Source: Bacteroidales bacterium
GTDB lineage: Bacteria > Bacteroidota > Bacteroidia > Bacteroidales > F082
Reading direction: 5' to 3'
Length of the DNA stretch: 50,359 nt
NCBI GenBank assembly: GCA_015489465.1
Contig: WFZS01000185.1
Span: forward strand, 1 to 50,359
Part shown: positions 16,846-26,242 of the stretch, piece after piece
How the letters are laid out: each line of letters begins with the position of its first letter
Numbering within the stretch: the first letter of the stretch is position 1
Made by a program: the position numbers and the translations under genes
The notes under the pieces: model-generated
Database searches by the model: none
What the model was told of the DNA's origin: nothing
Seen by the model: the letters and a program-made list of their open reading frames with translations, nothing else

Positions 16846-19035
16846 CTACATAACAACCAGCTTCTTTGCTGTAGTACCTGAACCTGCAACCGATATGCGA
16901 ATAAAGTAAACTCCGCTTAACATAGATCCGGTATCCCATTTTATACTGTGTTTGCCTTTGTTCATATGTTTACGGGCAATTGTAGCCACCGTTTTTCCGG
17001 TTAAATCGATAATTTTAACGCTAATATTCGCATCTCTATTAACATTGAAACTTACCGTAACATCACCTTTTACGGGATTGGGAAAAACCGAAATTCCGTT
17101 TTCAGCGCCTGATATAACATCTTCTATTCCGGACACATTAAGGTTTTGTTGTGCTTCGGCAGCAAAAACAGGAGCTAAACCATCAGGTTGTTGAGGTAAA
17201 AACGGAACACCGTCACCATCGGAATCATTTCCAGTTTCTCCGGTAGGTTCAAACTCGGCCAATTGCATAACATTGGCAACTTTTTTAAAGAAACGGGTAT
17301 AAATTATTGCACCCTCGTTATGACCTCCAACCAACACGCCTTCGCGTAAAGCACCCGCAATAACTGCAAAATTAAAAGGTGTATAAGTTGCCGTATTATT
17401 ACCGAATACTGTTCTGAAACCATGCTGACTTGCAACATAATAATTATTGATAAGGTAGTTGTAAGCTTCATCTGCCGCAGAAAGATAATCACCGTTTTCC
17501 GTGAGTGAGTAAGCGGCATACAAACCTCGTGCGGCAGCAGCCTGTGAAACCGCCGTTTTAGCACTGTTGTCAGGACCTTCACCCAAAGTATATCCGTTAT
17601 AGAAACCGCCGGCCGGGTCTTTTAACGAACCGATAAGGAAATTACTTTGTGCATTGATAGCGTTAAGAATCATAGGTGCCATCGGTGTATTTGAAAACTC
17701 CTTGTACATAAGAGTCAACACCATTGTGATATAACCTGCATTTACCGTACTTATTTCATTGCCGGGTGACGGCACTCCGCCGGATAATCCAGAGGTATTT
17801 ACAAAAGTCCCGTCGGAACCGTTAAAGTGCATAGCCATCAGATTAAGAAAAATAACTTTACTTGTTCCCATCATAAGATCGAAAGGGCCTGGAACACCGG
17901 TTTCCGACATTGAAGCGGGAAACGGATTACCGTCAAATACGGAATGATAGGCAATATGTGCTTCATCGCTGTTGTTAGCAGGATCCATCATGTTTTTAAA
18001 ACTAACGGTTCCCCATAAGAAGGATAACTGGTCAAACAGGTCGCTGGACGGGTCTGTAACCGTAAAACTTGTTGGACGTGGCGGCATCATTCCTCCAACC
18101 GCTGTTTCTTCAACGGCAATTTGATGAGGAAAATAGAGGATACCGTTTGAGGGATCATAACTTGCAGGGTTTACACTTCCCAAAGAATCGCCATTATATG
18201 CCAAATGGGTTATCAATAGTTTTGTTTTGTTTATAGCCTCTGCGGTAAGCACTTGACCGATAAAACCATCGACATTGTCACCACCGTAATAAATGTTGTT
18301 ATAAGGATCAAAATTGGGACTGCCCACCGAATCAGGGGTATTAACTCCATCGGGGGTTACCGGATTGTCTAGTGAATCGTGAAAAGCTCCGAGCATATCC
18401 TGAGCCCACAAATATTGTTTCATCAATGTTTGACCCATTGCTCCCGGACTTAAAGTTTTATCCATTAAATTTCTGTCCCAGCGAAGACTCTCGAAATTGG
18501 TACGGAAATCATCGGCTACAGGTTGCGGCAAATGAGGATCGCCTCCTTGAAATTCAGCGAACTGAGGCCACGGGTGCATGGGAGGTGTTCCGTTGGAAAG
18601 CATTGCAAAATGCATAATGTTTTTCATCAATTCATCATCGTTTTTAAAGCCGTTAGCATTTCCTCCGGTATATTGCCCGTCAAAACTGTCGGGTTCCATG
18701 GAAGCCATCTGCATAATTACCGGACCCCACATCATATGAAGTCCCATACCCGAACGGGAAATTAAAGTGCCCAGCTGGTATCTCGAGTATTCGTAATTTT
18801 CAATACCCAAAGTGTAAGCTATTGAATCGGGTGTATTCAACACCATGGGATCCAGCTGGTCTAAATCGTACCCCAGCGCTTCGGCAAAAGGTTCTCCGCT
18901 TTCGTTAATCTCATTTGCAAGCAACATTTGGTCGCGCGTTACATAATTGTCGGTGGAAGTAATAACCACCTGACCCCGCATTATCGATACGGATAATATG
19001 AGAGCCATTGCTAAAATTGTAAGTGATTTTTTCAT
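16846..19035 (-). CDS. Secreted T9SS-sorted protein of unknown function
   Basis: The protein is 729 aa with a signal peptide (to SIMRGQ) and a typical T9SS type A sorting domain at the end (SVFPNPVKGDVTVSF, IKIIDLTGKTVATIA-like block, GVYFIRISVAG). I do not recognise the catalytic or binding part. It is rich in Met, Pro, Asp and Asn (MGLHMMWGPVIMQMASM; PPMHPWPQFAEFQGGDPHLP). From about residue 430 it becomes helical with AAAARGLYAAYSL and EAYNYLINNYY, reminiscent of the (alpha/alpha) toroid helices of glycosidases or lyases, but no catalytic motif was identified. The gene is monocistronic and ends at a strong terminator. It is probably a surface or secreted protein. Confidence 0.75.
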   Translation of the reverse strand: MKKSLTILAMALILSVSIMRGQVVITSTDNYVTRDQMLLANEINESGEPFAEALGYDLDQLDPMVLNTPDSIAYTLGIENYEYSRYQLGTLISRSGMGLHMMWGPVIMQMASMEPDSFDGQYTGGNANGFKNDDELMKNIMHFAMLSNGTPPMHPWPQFAEFQGGDPHLPQPVADDFRTNFESLRWDRNLMDKTLSPGAMGQTLMKQYLWAQDMLGAFHDSLDNPVTPDGVNTPDSVGSPNFDPYNNIYYGGDNVDGFIGQVLTAEAINKTKLLITHLAYNGDSLGSVNPASYDPSNGILYFPHQIAVEETAVGGMMPPRPTSFTVTDPSSDLFDQLSFLWGTVSFKNMMDPANNSDEAHIAYHSVFDGNPFPASMSETGVPGPFDLMMGTSKVIFLNLMAMHFNGSDGTFVNTSGLSGGVPSPGNEISTVNAGYITMVLTLMYKEFSNTPMAPMILNAINAQSNFLIGSLKDPAGGFYNGYTLGEGPDNSAKTAVSQAAAARGLYAAYSLTENGDYLSAADEAYNYLINNYYVASQHGFRTVFGNNTATYTPFNFAVIAGALREGVLVGGHNEGAIIYTRFFKKVANVMQLAEFEPTGETGNDSDGDGVPFLPQQPDGLAPVFAAEAQQNLNVSGIEDVISGAENGISVFPNPVKGDVTVSFNVNRDANISVKIIDLTGKTVATIARKHMNKGKHSIKWDTGSMLSGVYFIRISVAGSGTTAKKLVVM

Positions 19036-19120
19036 TGTTTTTTGTTTTAATGATTGTTTTATGATTATTTGCCTTTTAATAGTCGTGCAGGTTTAGGATT
19101 CCTTACAGATTATCAATTAT

Positions 19121-19738
19121 TTAATGTTTTAACGATTCAAGAACTTTCAGTATATCGCTTACATTGGAACGGTTGTGATAATCGGGGTCGAACTGTCTCC
19201 ATACAATTGTACCATCGGTGTTTATAATAAATGTTGCCGGAATGGGCAACCGTTCGGACTTATCGGAATGGGTCTTTTTCAACTTAGCTCCCAAAACGAC
19301 ATTATAAGTAAACAGTTCGGTTTTTTTCGGTTTGAAAGTTACATCGAAAGCATCGGCAATTTTATAACCCTCATCATACAAAAGGGTATATTCCGCTCCC
19401 GTTTTTTCCGCCATTTTATCCAAAAAAACAGGTTTTTCCGGAGAAACCGCTATTAACCTTCCCCCGGCTTGCTTTATCAAATTCAAACTGTCTTGCAATT
19501 TTCCCAAGTGTTTGTTACAAACGGGGCACCAATAACCCCGATAAAATATCAAAACCACAGGACCTTCCTTTAAAGCGTCCGAAAGAACAAAAATGTTGCT
19601 GTCGGCATCCAATGCGCTAAACAAAGGCGTTTTGGCACCAACCGGAAGTCCGTGAGCATCGTTCACTTTTTTATATGATTGACCGGCTACATAAAAAGCT
19701 GATAAAAGGAATATTAAAGAGAATGCTGTTTTTTTCAT
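19121..19738 (-). CDS. Exported peroxiredoxin-like (AhpC/TSA) protein
   Basis: The protein is 205 aa from the ATG at 19738, chosen because it begins a signal peptide (MKKTAFSLIFLLSAFYVAGQ); the frame also extends to 19792. The body is a thioredoxin-fold AhpC/TSA domain with LIFYRGYWCPVCNKHL holding a CxxC pair, followed by IAVSPEKP and a TFIINTDGTIVWRQFDPDY end block. The CxxC in this position is typical of the 'peroxiredoxin-like' branch rather than of classic 2-Cys enzymes. It likely reduces peroxides or acts as a thiol oxidoreductase outside the cytoplasm. Confidence 0.8.
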   Translation of the reverse strand: MKKTAFSLIFLLSAFYVAGQSYKKVNDAHGLPVGAKTPLFSALDADSNIFVLSDALKEGPVVLIFYRGYWCPVCNKHLGKLQDSLNLIKQAGGRLIAVSPEKPVFLDKMAEKTGAEYTLLYDEGYKIADAFDVTFKPKKTELFTYNVVLGAKLKKTHSDKSERLPIPATFIINTDGTIVWRQFDPDYHNRSNVSDILKVLESLKH

Positions 19739-19974
19739 TCCGGTAAAATATTGACGGTTAATAACTCTTGTTTTTTGATATAGTCGTAGCAAAGGAGAAT
19801 TTCTTACAAAAGTTTTACAACATTTTTGTTTTAAGCGCCCTGATTTATCCCTGACTACAAGCAGCTAACCGTTCATATGACAAGTATTTATAAATTCCGG
19901 AACCCCAATAAATAGTGCCGAATCATTTCTTTTAAAATTAACGGCAACAGGTTTTTATTTTGATAAAGAAAATA

Positions 19975-19982
19975 TACTTTTG
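19975..19982 (+). promoter_or_regulatory. Possible -7 box for the GH36-like gene
   Basis: TACTTTTG is an exact TAnnTTTG match 27 bp before the start codon. No clear -33 element sits at the expected distance. Nothing else was identified in 19739-20009. Confidence 0.35.
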
Positions 19983-20009
19983 CTGTAAATAAACCCTTTT
20001 AAACCCGTA

Positions 20010-22862
20010 ATGATGAGAAAAAAATTTATCCCATTGTTTTTAATGATAATCGTTTCGGCATTATCATATTCGCAAAATGTAGAAATTACCAATTACAATA
20101 ACGGTAAAGATTATTTATTCACGATTAAGAACCGAAAAGTAACGCAAACAATTGTTATTAAAAACAATAAATTGCTTTCGGACACACTCAAAAGCAATGA
20201 AAGCTGGACAAAAAAATATCATAAAAAACCTTGTGAATTAATAAGTAACGCCAATTTTAACATACGAATAGTTTATAACGATTGGAGAGCTCCCGGAAAG
20301 AAAAACAATGCGGATAATCCCGTTGATTTTAATAAAAATTATTTCAAATTCACTCATTCCGATGTTACCGACACTCTTAAATCGGCAAAACAACTTAATT
20401 TATATTTTAAAGGAACCAACACCCCTCTTATTTTAAAAATATCTTACAGATTGGGTAATGACGATTATTTTGTGAGAAGAAAGTTGGCAATAAAAGATCC
20501 ATCCGACAGAGGCCATTTTATCGACGAGGTAAGTCCACGAAAAGGTCTTTTTGCTTTTGTTACTTCGGATAAAAATGAAAATAAAAAGATTTCCGTAAGT
20601 GTTGAAGGAATGGATTTTTCGGTTGTGGACGAAAGTATTGCCAGCAATGACGATAATGCATTTAAAATTGCAAACGAAGGAGGTTTCGGTCAACCTGTTG
20701 CTTTTAACAACAATGAAGGTGGCGGATTTATAGGTCTTGAATACCCTACAGGAACAACAACTATTAAAAATCTGGGAAACGACATTTTCAAGGTAAACAG
20801 TTTTCAATATTTCGGGTATAAACTGGGAACAAACTTTTTTAAAAGCGATTGGGAAGTTACGGCAGTTGTTCCGCAGCCTTATGTAAAAAAATGGTTTTAC
20901 GATTACGTTAAAACGATAAGAGTTGCTCCGGCAAAACCTTACACATTGTACAACAGCTGGTACGATTTGCGTTCTCCGGCGTTTATGAACGTTAGAAACA
21001 GAACAATAGACAGTTCGGGGATAATGAACGAAGAAAACACCTTGCGAATAATAAGGCTGTTACGTGAAAATATGATTAAAAAGCACGGTATTCATCTCGA
21101 TGCTTTTGTATTGGACGACGGTTGGGATATTTATGAAAGCGACTGGAAATTAAACCCCGCACAGTTTCCTCACGGATTAAAACCGATATCAGACACTCTT
21201 GCCAAAACCGGAACAAGACTTGGTATTTGGTTCGGACCCATCGGAGGTTATTCTTTTGCAATGAGAAGGGTAAAATGGATGGCAGAACACGGTTACGAAG
21301 TTACCGGACATAAGTTCAGATACGGTTCGGCAATGATGTGTATGGCAGGGAAAAATTACAGTAAACTTTTCAGGAAACGTGTTACCGACTTTACCAAAAA
21401 CGACGGAGTAGGTTATTATAAATGGGACGGAATACAGTTTGTATGTTCCGAACCCGATCACGGTCATCCCGTAGGCATTTATTCAAGACGTGCCGTTATG
21501 GAATCTGTAATTGACAAATGTGACGCAGTACGTAAAATAGACTCTTCGGCATATATTAACGTTACCTCGGGAACATGGTTAAGTCCGTGGTGGGTGCAGT
21601 ATGCAAACCAAATATGGATGGATGCCGCCGATTATGCTTTTTCGGATGTGCCGTCGCTTAACAGACGTGATAATGCGATGACTTATCGTGATTATGCTTT
21701 GTATGATGACTTGAAAATACGTAAATTATGGTTCCCGGTAGCTAACTTGATGACCCACGGAATTATAAAAGGAAGACTTGAGGATATATCAAAAGAAGGA
21801 GAGCCTTTTGACCGCTTTACCAATAACGCTGTACTTTATTTTGCCAGGGGTGTTACCATGTGGGAACTTTATATTTCTCCGGACATCTTAACCGAAAAAG
21901 AGTGGAATGTTCTGTCGCAAGCCATAAAATGGGCTAAGGATAAACAGGATGTAATGGAACTGACTTTCATGCAGGGAGGTAATCCGGCTTTGGGTGAAAG
22001 TTATGCTTACATGCATTTTAAAGGAAATAAAGGTGTTATTGCAGCCAGAAATCCGAAAATAGAAGACGATACTTTACGATTAACTTTAAAACCCGAAGAA
22101 GGTCTTGACGAAAATGCTGCCAATCTTGTTGTTGAACAAGTTTATCCTTACAGGCAGATTTTACCGCAAATATATGGTGCGGGAAGTACCATAACAATTC
22201 CCCTTGACGGATTCGAAACGGCAATCTTCCATGTTTATCCTTTGGACAGTACTAAAAGACCGTTGTTGGCAGATGTACGATTTACAATAGACAATAAAGG
22301 GAAAAGTCTAAAATATACTATTTACGAAACGGGAAATAATGTCAAATTTTTAAACCCTCAGTATGTAGATAAATTGAGTATCGACAATAAAGATGCAAAC
22401 TTTCAAGACCTTTACAAACTCAAAAATGAAAGTCCGGGACTTGAAAAGATTTCTTATGAAACCAAAGAAACAAAAAAGAATTTGACATGGAAATTGAATA
22501 ATACCGGACAAGTGAGGGCAGTTGCTTTGTTATTAAAAAAGCCTGCATCCGATAAAGATTTCCCGGAAGTATCGGTATCGGTTAACGGAAAAAATGTTAA
22601 GATTTTAACACAAAGTATAAAAGGAAGATGGAAATGGTACACCGCCGAAATACCTGTTGGCCAAAAAAGTATAACAGTGAAAGTTGCCAAAAACGGATGG
22701 CAAGGTGACGCTGAATTGTGGGTAAATGCCGTTGAAAATCTTAAACCCGTTACGGTAACCGCAGTTGATACCGGCAATGTTAAAGAAGAGTCAATGCCTC
22801 CGCTTCCATATCCTTCAACGGAAAAAAGAAATTATATAAAATTGTCGGATAAGAAATTATAA
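20010..22862 (+). CDS. Exported GH36-like glycoside hydrolase (alpha-galactosidase related)
   Basis: The protein is 950 aa with a signal peptide (to ALSYSQ). An N-terminal beta-sandwich (about 20-300) precedes a TIM barrel with GH36/clan D motifs: YTLYNSWYD near 311, DAFVLDDGWD (364-373), TRLGIWFGP (402-410) and YYKWDG with the probable nucleophile Asp473. A likely acid/base Asp lies in QIWMDAADYAF. A C-terminal beta-rich region of about 250 residues follows. Clan D enzymes act on alpha-linked galactose or N-acetylgalactosamine, and the substrate cannot be told from sequence alone. The second codon is also ATG, so the start may be 20013. No other carbohydrate gene is adjacent, so its pathway is open. 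Confidence 0.75.
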   Translation: MMRKKFIPLFLMIIVSALSYSQNVEITNYNNGKDYLFTIKNRKVTQTIVIKNNKLLSDTLKSNESWTKKYHKKPCELISNANFNIRIVYNDWRAPGKKNNADNPVDFNKNYFKFTHSDVTDTLKSAKQLNLYFKGTNTPLILKISYRLGNDDYFVRRKLAIKDPSDRGHFIDEVSPRKGLFAFVTSDKNENKKISVSVEGMDFSVVDESIASNDDNAFKIANEGGFGQPVAFNNNEGGGFIGLEYPTGTTTIKNLGNDIFKVNSFQYFGYKLGTNFFKSDWEVTAVVPQPYVKKWFYDYVKTIRVAPAKPYTLYNSWYDLRSPAFMNVRNRTIDSSGIMNEENTLRIIRLLRENMIKKHGIHLDAFVLDDGWDIYESDWKLNPAQFPHGLKPISDTLAKTGTRLGIWFGPIGGYSFAMRRVKWMAEHGYEVTGHKFRYGSAMMCMAGKNYSKLFRKRVTDFTKNDGVGYYKWDGIQFVCSEPDHGHPVGIYSRRAVMESVIDKCDAVRKIDSSAYINVTSGTWLSPWWVQYANQIWMDAADYAFSDVPSLNRRDNAMTYRDYALYDDLKIRKLWFPVANLMTHGIIKGRLEDISKEGEPFDRFTNNAVLYFARGVTMWELYISPDILTEKEWNVLSQAIKWAKDKQDVMELTFMQGGNPALGESYAYMHFKGNKGVIAARNPKIEDDTLRLTLKPEEGLDENAANLVVEQVYPYRQILPQIYGAGSTITIPLDGFETAIFHVYPLDSTKRPLLADVRFTIDNKGKSLKYTIYETGNNVKFLNPQYVDKLSIDNKDANFQDLYKLKNESPGLEKISYETKETKKNLTWKLNNTGQVRAVALLLKKPASDKDFPEVSVSVNGKNVKILTQSIKGRWKWYTAEIPVGQKSITVKVAKNGWQGDAELWVNAVENLKPVTVTAVDTGNVKEESMPPLPYPSTEKRNYIKLSDKKL

Positions 22863-22937
22863 CGTTATTCATACCTTTCGAGGTAACAACGTATAATTTC
22901 AGATGACAGTAATGATTTTAATGGATAAACGTTTATC

Positions 22938-23456
22938 ATGTATCCCTACTTGAGACTTTTAAAGGTTCTTGCAACAAAAAGCAATAAAGAGTTTAAACTC
23001 GGTGATACAAGTGTGATAAAGTTAAGAGTTTGTCTTGTTGATATTGATCCTTTTCTGGAGCTAAACAACGGAAGATACCTAACTATGATGGATTTCGGCC
23101 GTTTTGACGTTGCCTTCAGAACGGGTCTTTGGAAAACCGTGAAAAAGGAAAAATGGGGATTGGCTGTTGCGGGAGCCAGCGTTCGATACAGGCACAGGCT
23201 TAAACTTTTTCAAAAATATGAACTTCATACGCAGGTAATAGGTCGTGAAGACAAATGGTTTTATTTTCATCAAAAAATGATACGTAACGGCAAGATACAT
23301 GCTTCGGCACTTATAAGGACCGCCGTCACCTCAAAAAACGGAATAGTGAATACGGACGAGGTGTTGAAAGCCATGAATATGGAAAACATTCTTCCCGGTG
23401 TTCCCGAATGGGTAAAGGCTTGGGCTAAAGCCGACGAGCTCAGACCTTGGGAATAA
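22938..23456 (+). CDS. THEM6-like hotdog-fold acyl-CoA thioesterase
   Basis: The protein is 172 aa and cytoplasmic. It carries the pattern of the 4-hydroxybenzoyl-CoA thioesterase/THEM6 family: VDIDPFLELNNGRYLTMMDFGR, where the Asp and the Asn-Asn pair lie in the active-site loop, then SVRYRHRLKLFQKYEL and FHQKMIRNGKIHASALIR in the hotdog strands. It is expected to hydrolyse acyl-CoA or a related thioester; the acyl group is unknown. It begins 75 bp after the glycosidase and may be co-transcribed with it. Confidence 0.8.
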   Translation: MYPYLRLLKVLATKSNKEFKLGDTSVIKLRVCLVDIDPFLELNNGRYLTMMDFGRFDVAFRTGLWKTVKKEKWGLAVAGASVRYRHRLKLFQKYELHTQVIGREDKWFYFHQKMIRNGKIHASALIRTAVTSKNGIVNTDEVLKAMNMENILPGVPEWVKAWAKADELRPWE

Positions 23457-23548
23457 AGGTTATTTTTTTGGATTTAAAAAAGTTTTTCAAATTGTCTTTA
23501 CCTATTAAAAAAATATTCAAAAACTAATTTTTTTAAAACATTTTTATT

Positions 23549-23575
23549 TAATTTAGCAAGCAAGTGTTTACTTAC
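23549..23575 (+). promoter_or_regulatory. Promoter-operator upstream of the 218-aa protein gene
   Basis: A near-consensus -7 box, TAATTTAG (23549-23556), runs directly into the imperfect palindrome GCAAGCAAGTGTTTACTTAC (23556-23575). The palindrome matches 15 of 20 positions of the one before the activase operon, in the same register to its -7 box. A regulator bound here would cover the transcription start. The nearby TetR protein is the obvious candidate (inference). Confidence 0.65.
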
Positions 23576-23600
23576 ACCAATGTATTAAAAAATATATAAA

Positions 23601-24257
23601 ATGAAAAATTCAAATTCAAATATGTCACAGTTTGAAAATGACATGAAAAAACTACACGGGGATATTTTTAAAACCTGTGATATGATTAAAAGTGAAGGTG
23701 AAAAAGACAATAAAAAGATTCTTGATAGTCTTGCCGCCTTGAAAGATGAAATCACTGAACTTCAAGCGAAGTACGTAAAAAATCCACCTGAAGAGTATGC
23801 CAAAGACCCGCTGTTCGGGTCCTACTTTTTTCAAATGAAAGATATCATTGACACTCTTTCAGAACGTGTTAGCCGTAATGATTACAACGCAGCAGCTATG
23901 AATTGCCCGGGATTTTGCATGACCTTCATCAAGATGCACTCAATTAACGGAACAATAGATTTAACCGATGTTATGTTTATGTGGTATCAGCAAATAAGCA
24001 TGACTAATTTTATGATAAATGCCGGTAATACTAAAGGGGCATCTATGAATGCAAAAAAACTTCCGGATTTGTATAAAATGGTTCTCGGACAAAAGGACAA
24101 AAAGAACAGTTCCGGTTTTGATGAAGAATTTAAAAAATTAGACGATAGCTATAACAAATGGATAAAAGCTATTGAGGAAAACAACTTTAAAGTAGCTCAG
24201 GCAGAAGCCGGAACTTTAAATACAATCTTTCCACCGGTTTTTAAAATGTCATTATAA
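23601..24257 (+). CDS. Helical protein of unknown function in the putative TetR regulon
   Basis: The protein is 218 aa with no signal peptide or membrane helix, and is predicted to be nearly all helical with heptad-like N-terminal segments (LDSLAALKDEITELQAKYV). A central NCPGFC carries two Cys, and Met and aromatic residues cluster after it (MFMWYQQISMTNFMINAG). The helix-bundle feel recalls cytochrome c'-like proteins, but there is no CxxCH haem motif. I do not recognise a family. Its promoter carries the same operator as the activase operon, so it is probably made under the same condition. A composite repeat separates it from the TetR gene. Confidence 0.7.
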   Translation: MKNSNSNMSQFENDMKKLHGDIFKTCDMIKSEGEKDNKKILDSLAALKDEITELQAKYVKNPPEEYAKDPLFGSYFFQMKDIIDTLSERVSRNDYNAAAMNCPGFCMTFIKMHSINGTIDLTDVMFMWYQQISMTNFMINAGNTKGASMNAKKLPDLYKMVLGQKDKKNSSGFDEEFKKLDDSYNKWIKAIEENNFKVAQAEAGTLNTIFPPVFKMSL

Positions 24258-24334
24258 TGGTTATAAAAGTAAGTGGAAAGAAAATTTTTAAGTAATAGGA
24301 AACGATTTTACAATAATATGGGTGAGGTAATCAT

Positions 24335-24650
24335 GGTGAGAGAGAAGAAAATAAATTACCAACAATTATTCAATGACGTTTTGCAAGTACTTTGGGCAGG
24401 TGTCAGTATGAGCTTGTCGAATACTGGCAGGGTTGTCCGAAAAGTGGCAGGGAAAGGAGATACCCACCCGCTGTCACACATTCGATAGGCTCAGTATGAC
24501 AAGCTAATGCGTTGATATTATGTTATCTAAAAGACGTCATTGGTCGCTTGCCTGTCAACCCGCAGGCGGGTCGAATAGTGGCGGGGATAGCCTCCCCGCG
24601 TACAGTTCGATACTATGCTCCCTCAGGTCGCATTACTCACTGTGACAGGC
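24335..24650. repeat. Composite intergenic repeat, copy 2
   Basis: The modules match those of copy 1 at the left end of the window, in the same order: GAGAGAAGAAAATAAATT (24337-24354), a CAGTAT...ATACTG hairpin (24404-24426), a GTCACACATTCGATAGGCTCA block near 24474, GACGTCATTGGTCG at 24533-24546, then a GC-rich block ending TCACTGTGACAGG. A 71-codon frame crosses it but has no protein character. It fills most of the gap between the 218-aa gene and the TetR gene, whose promoter could lie inside or just after it. Confidence 0.75.
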
Positions 24651-24699
24651 CCTCTAACTGTTAAACGAATTTATTTTTAAGGTTTGGAGGAAATTAATC

Positions 24700-25290
24700 A
24701 TGACTAGTAAAATCTCCACTAAAAGAAGAAAACAGATTAAAGAAGCTCTTTTCGATATTCTTGTAAATGACGGTATTAACAAATTATCCACAAAAAATAT
24801 TTCGGAAAAGGCGGGAATCAGTGAAGGCACCCTTTATCGTCATTTTAGTTCAAAAACCGATATTTATCTGAGTATAGTAAGTGATGTTGAAAAGGATCTT
24901 TTTTCCAAATTGCAAAAGATAGCTTACAGCAGTCATCCTCCACGGAAAAGGCTGAAAATGTTTATTTGTGAACACTACAAATATCTGACATCACACCGTG
25001 GTGTATCTCTTTTACTTTTCTCGTTGGCAACATACAACAACAATCAACAACTATTGACCGAGTTATCACAACTTTTCAATCTTCAAAAAGATTATTTCTG
25101 CAAAATTATAACCGACGGTATGGAAAACGGTATTTGGGACACATCGGTATCACCCGAAAAACTATCGGATTTTTATATGGGTATCCCATCTACTTTAAAT
25201 TTGGAAATAAACCTGAAAAAAGGATCGTTTTACAACAAACAGCTTTGTAATCAGGTTTATATGATGATTCTAAAAATCCTCCGGAAATAA
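24700..25290 (+). CDS. TetR/AcrR family transcriptional regulator
   Basis: The protein is 196 aa. An N-terminal TetR helix-turn-helix covers about 10-57 (LSTKNISEKAGISEGTLYRH, then FSSKTDIYLSI), and a helical ligand-binding domain follows. The start has a good ribosome-binding site (GGAGG, 8 bp upstream), unusual for Bacteroidota, where such sites are often weak. TetR proteins usually repress by binding palindromes over promoters and release on binding a small hydrophobic ligand, often an acyl-CoA or drug. Two matching palindromes occur at the promoters of its neighbours. Its own upstream DNA holds a dispersed repeat, and no copy of the palindrome was seen there. Confidence 0.9.
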   Translation: MTSKISTKRRKQIKEALFDILVNDGINKLSTKNISEKAGISEGTLYRHFSSKTDIYLSIVSDVEKDLFSKLQKIAYSSHPPRKRLKMFICEHYKYLTSHRGVSLLLFSLATYNNNQQLLTELSQLFNLQKDYFCKIITDGMENGIWDTSVSPEKLSDFYMGIPSTLNLEINLKKGSFYNKQLCNQVYMMILKILRK

Positions 25291-25424
25291 ATAATAAAAT
25301 AATTAAGAGTATAACAGCATTATATCTTAGTAAATGAAATACTTTTTCAGTCTTCTATTTTGTTTTGTCCAAATTATAATTTTACAAACTTTTTACCTCT
25401 CCCACTACAATAATATTTTGCAAT

Positions 25425-26213
25425 TCAAAATTTTTTATAGCCAAATGCATAAATCCTGTCAAAATTAATATTGTGCTTATTCAATTCCGTAAGGTTCTCT
25501 ATTTCTTTTTTCATTTCAGACTTGAATAACTCTTTATTCTCTTCAGACAATGTGGAAGTAAGAATCTTTAAAGCTGCGGAATCAAACGAATTGTAAAGAT
25601 TATTGCTTTTACGATAGTTATATTCAGATGTTTTTTTATATACTTTAATTTCTTTAAATTTATAATGTTCCAAAAGACTTCTAAAATCATCAACAGTTGG
25701 CACATACCATGGAAGTTCAATATTTTCATACTCATCTTCTAACTTTAGCCTGCTTACTATTTTGGTAAAAAGCATTATCATCGGATGCCGTGAATTTAAT
25801 AAAGGAAATTGTATTCCGATATTTCCTGAAGGTTTTAAACTGGAAAACAATAAATCCAAAGCTTTTTTTGGATCTTTAATCCAATGAAAAACCGAATTTG
25901 AAAATACTATGTTAAACTTGTTATTAAAGTCTATTTCACATATACTTTTAACGATAAAACGGATATTCCGAATATTTTTTGCTTTCAATCTTTTATAACA
26001 CTGCTTAATCATCGATGGTGATTTATCAACACCTAAAACACTGCCTTTTTTAACAATATCAGCAACCTTAAATGTCAAGTCTCCAACACCACATCCTGCA
26101 TCAAGAACATCATCATATTCATTAAAATATAACTGTTTTATCAGTTCATCACCTATTTTTTCTTGAAGTCCGGTAATTGACTTAAACTTATCGCCGTTCC
26201 ACGTATCTTTCAT
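25425..26213 (-). CDS. Class I SAM-dependent methyltransferase
   Basis: The protein is 262 aa and cytoplasmic. The SAM-binding motif I is clear (VLDAGCGVGDLTFKVAD, about 37-53), followed by the acidic residue of motif II (VLGVDKSPSMIKQC) and motif IV (FNIVFSNSVFHWIKD), in the style of trans-aconitate or ubiquinone-type methyltransferases. The substrate is unknown. It lies 29 bp downstream of the activase gene on the same strand, so it is probably the second gene of that operon and shares its control. Confidence 0.85.
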   Translation of the reverse strand: MKDTWNGDKFKSITGLQEKIGDELIKQLYFNEYDDVLDAGCGVGDLTFKVADIVKKGSVLGVDKSPSMIKQCYKRLKAKNIRNIRFIVKSICEIDFNNKFNIVFSNSVFHWIKDPKKALDLLFSSLKPSGNIGIQFPLLNSRHPMIMLFTKIVSRLKLEDEYENIELPWYVPTVDDFRSLLEHYKFKEIKVYKKTSEYNYRKSNNLYNSFDSAALKILTSTLSEENKELFKSEMKKEIENLTELNKHNINFDRIYAFGYKKF

Positions 26214-26242
26214 TTATTTCATTTTTTAAACTTTTTCATCAA

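Noticed and set aside
23601-24257. Cytochrome c'-like protein
   Set aside because: The helical pattern is similar, but no CxxCH haem motif or signal peptide is present.
24273-24488. 71-codon ORF on the plus strand
   Set aside because: It mostly overlaps the dispersed repeat, shows no protein-like pattern and its match in copy 1 is not open.
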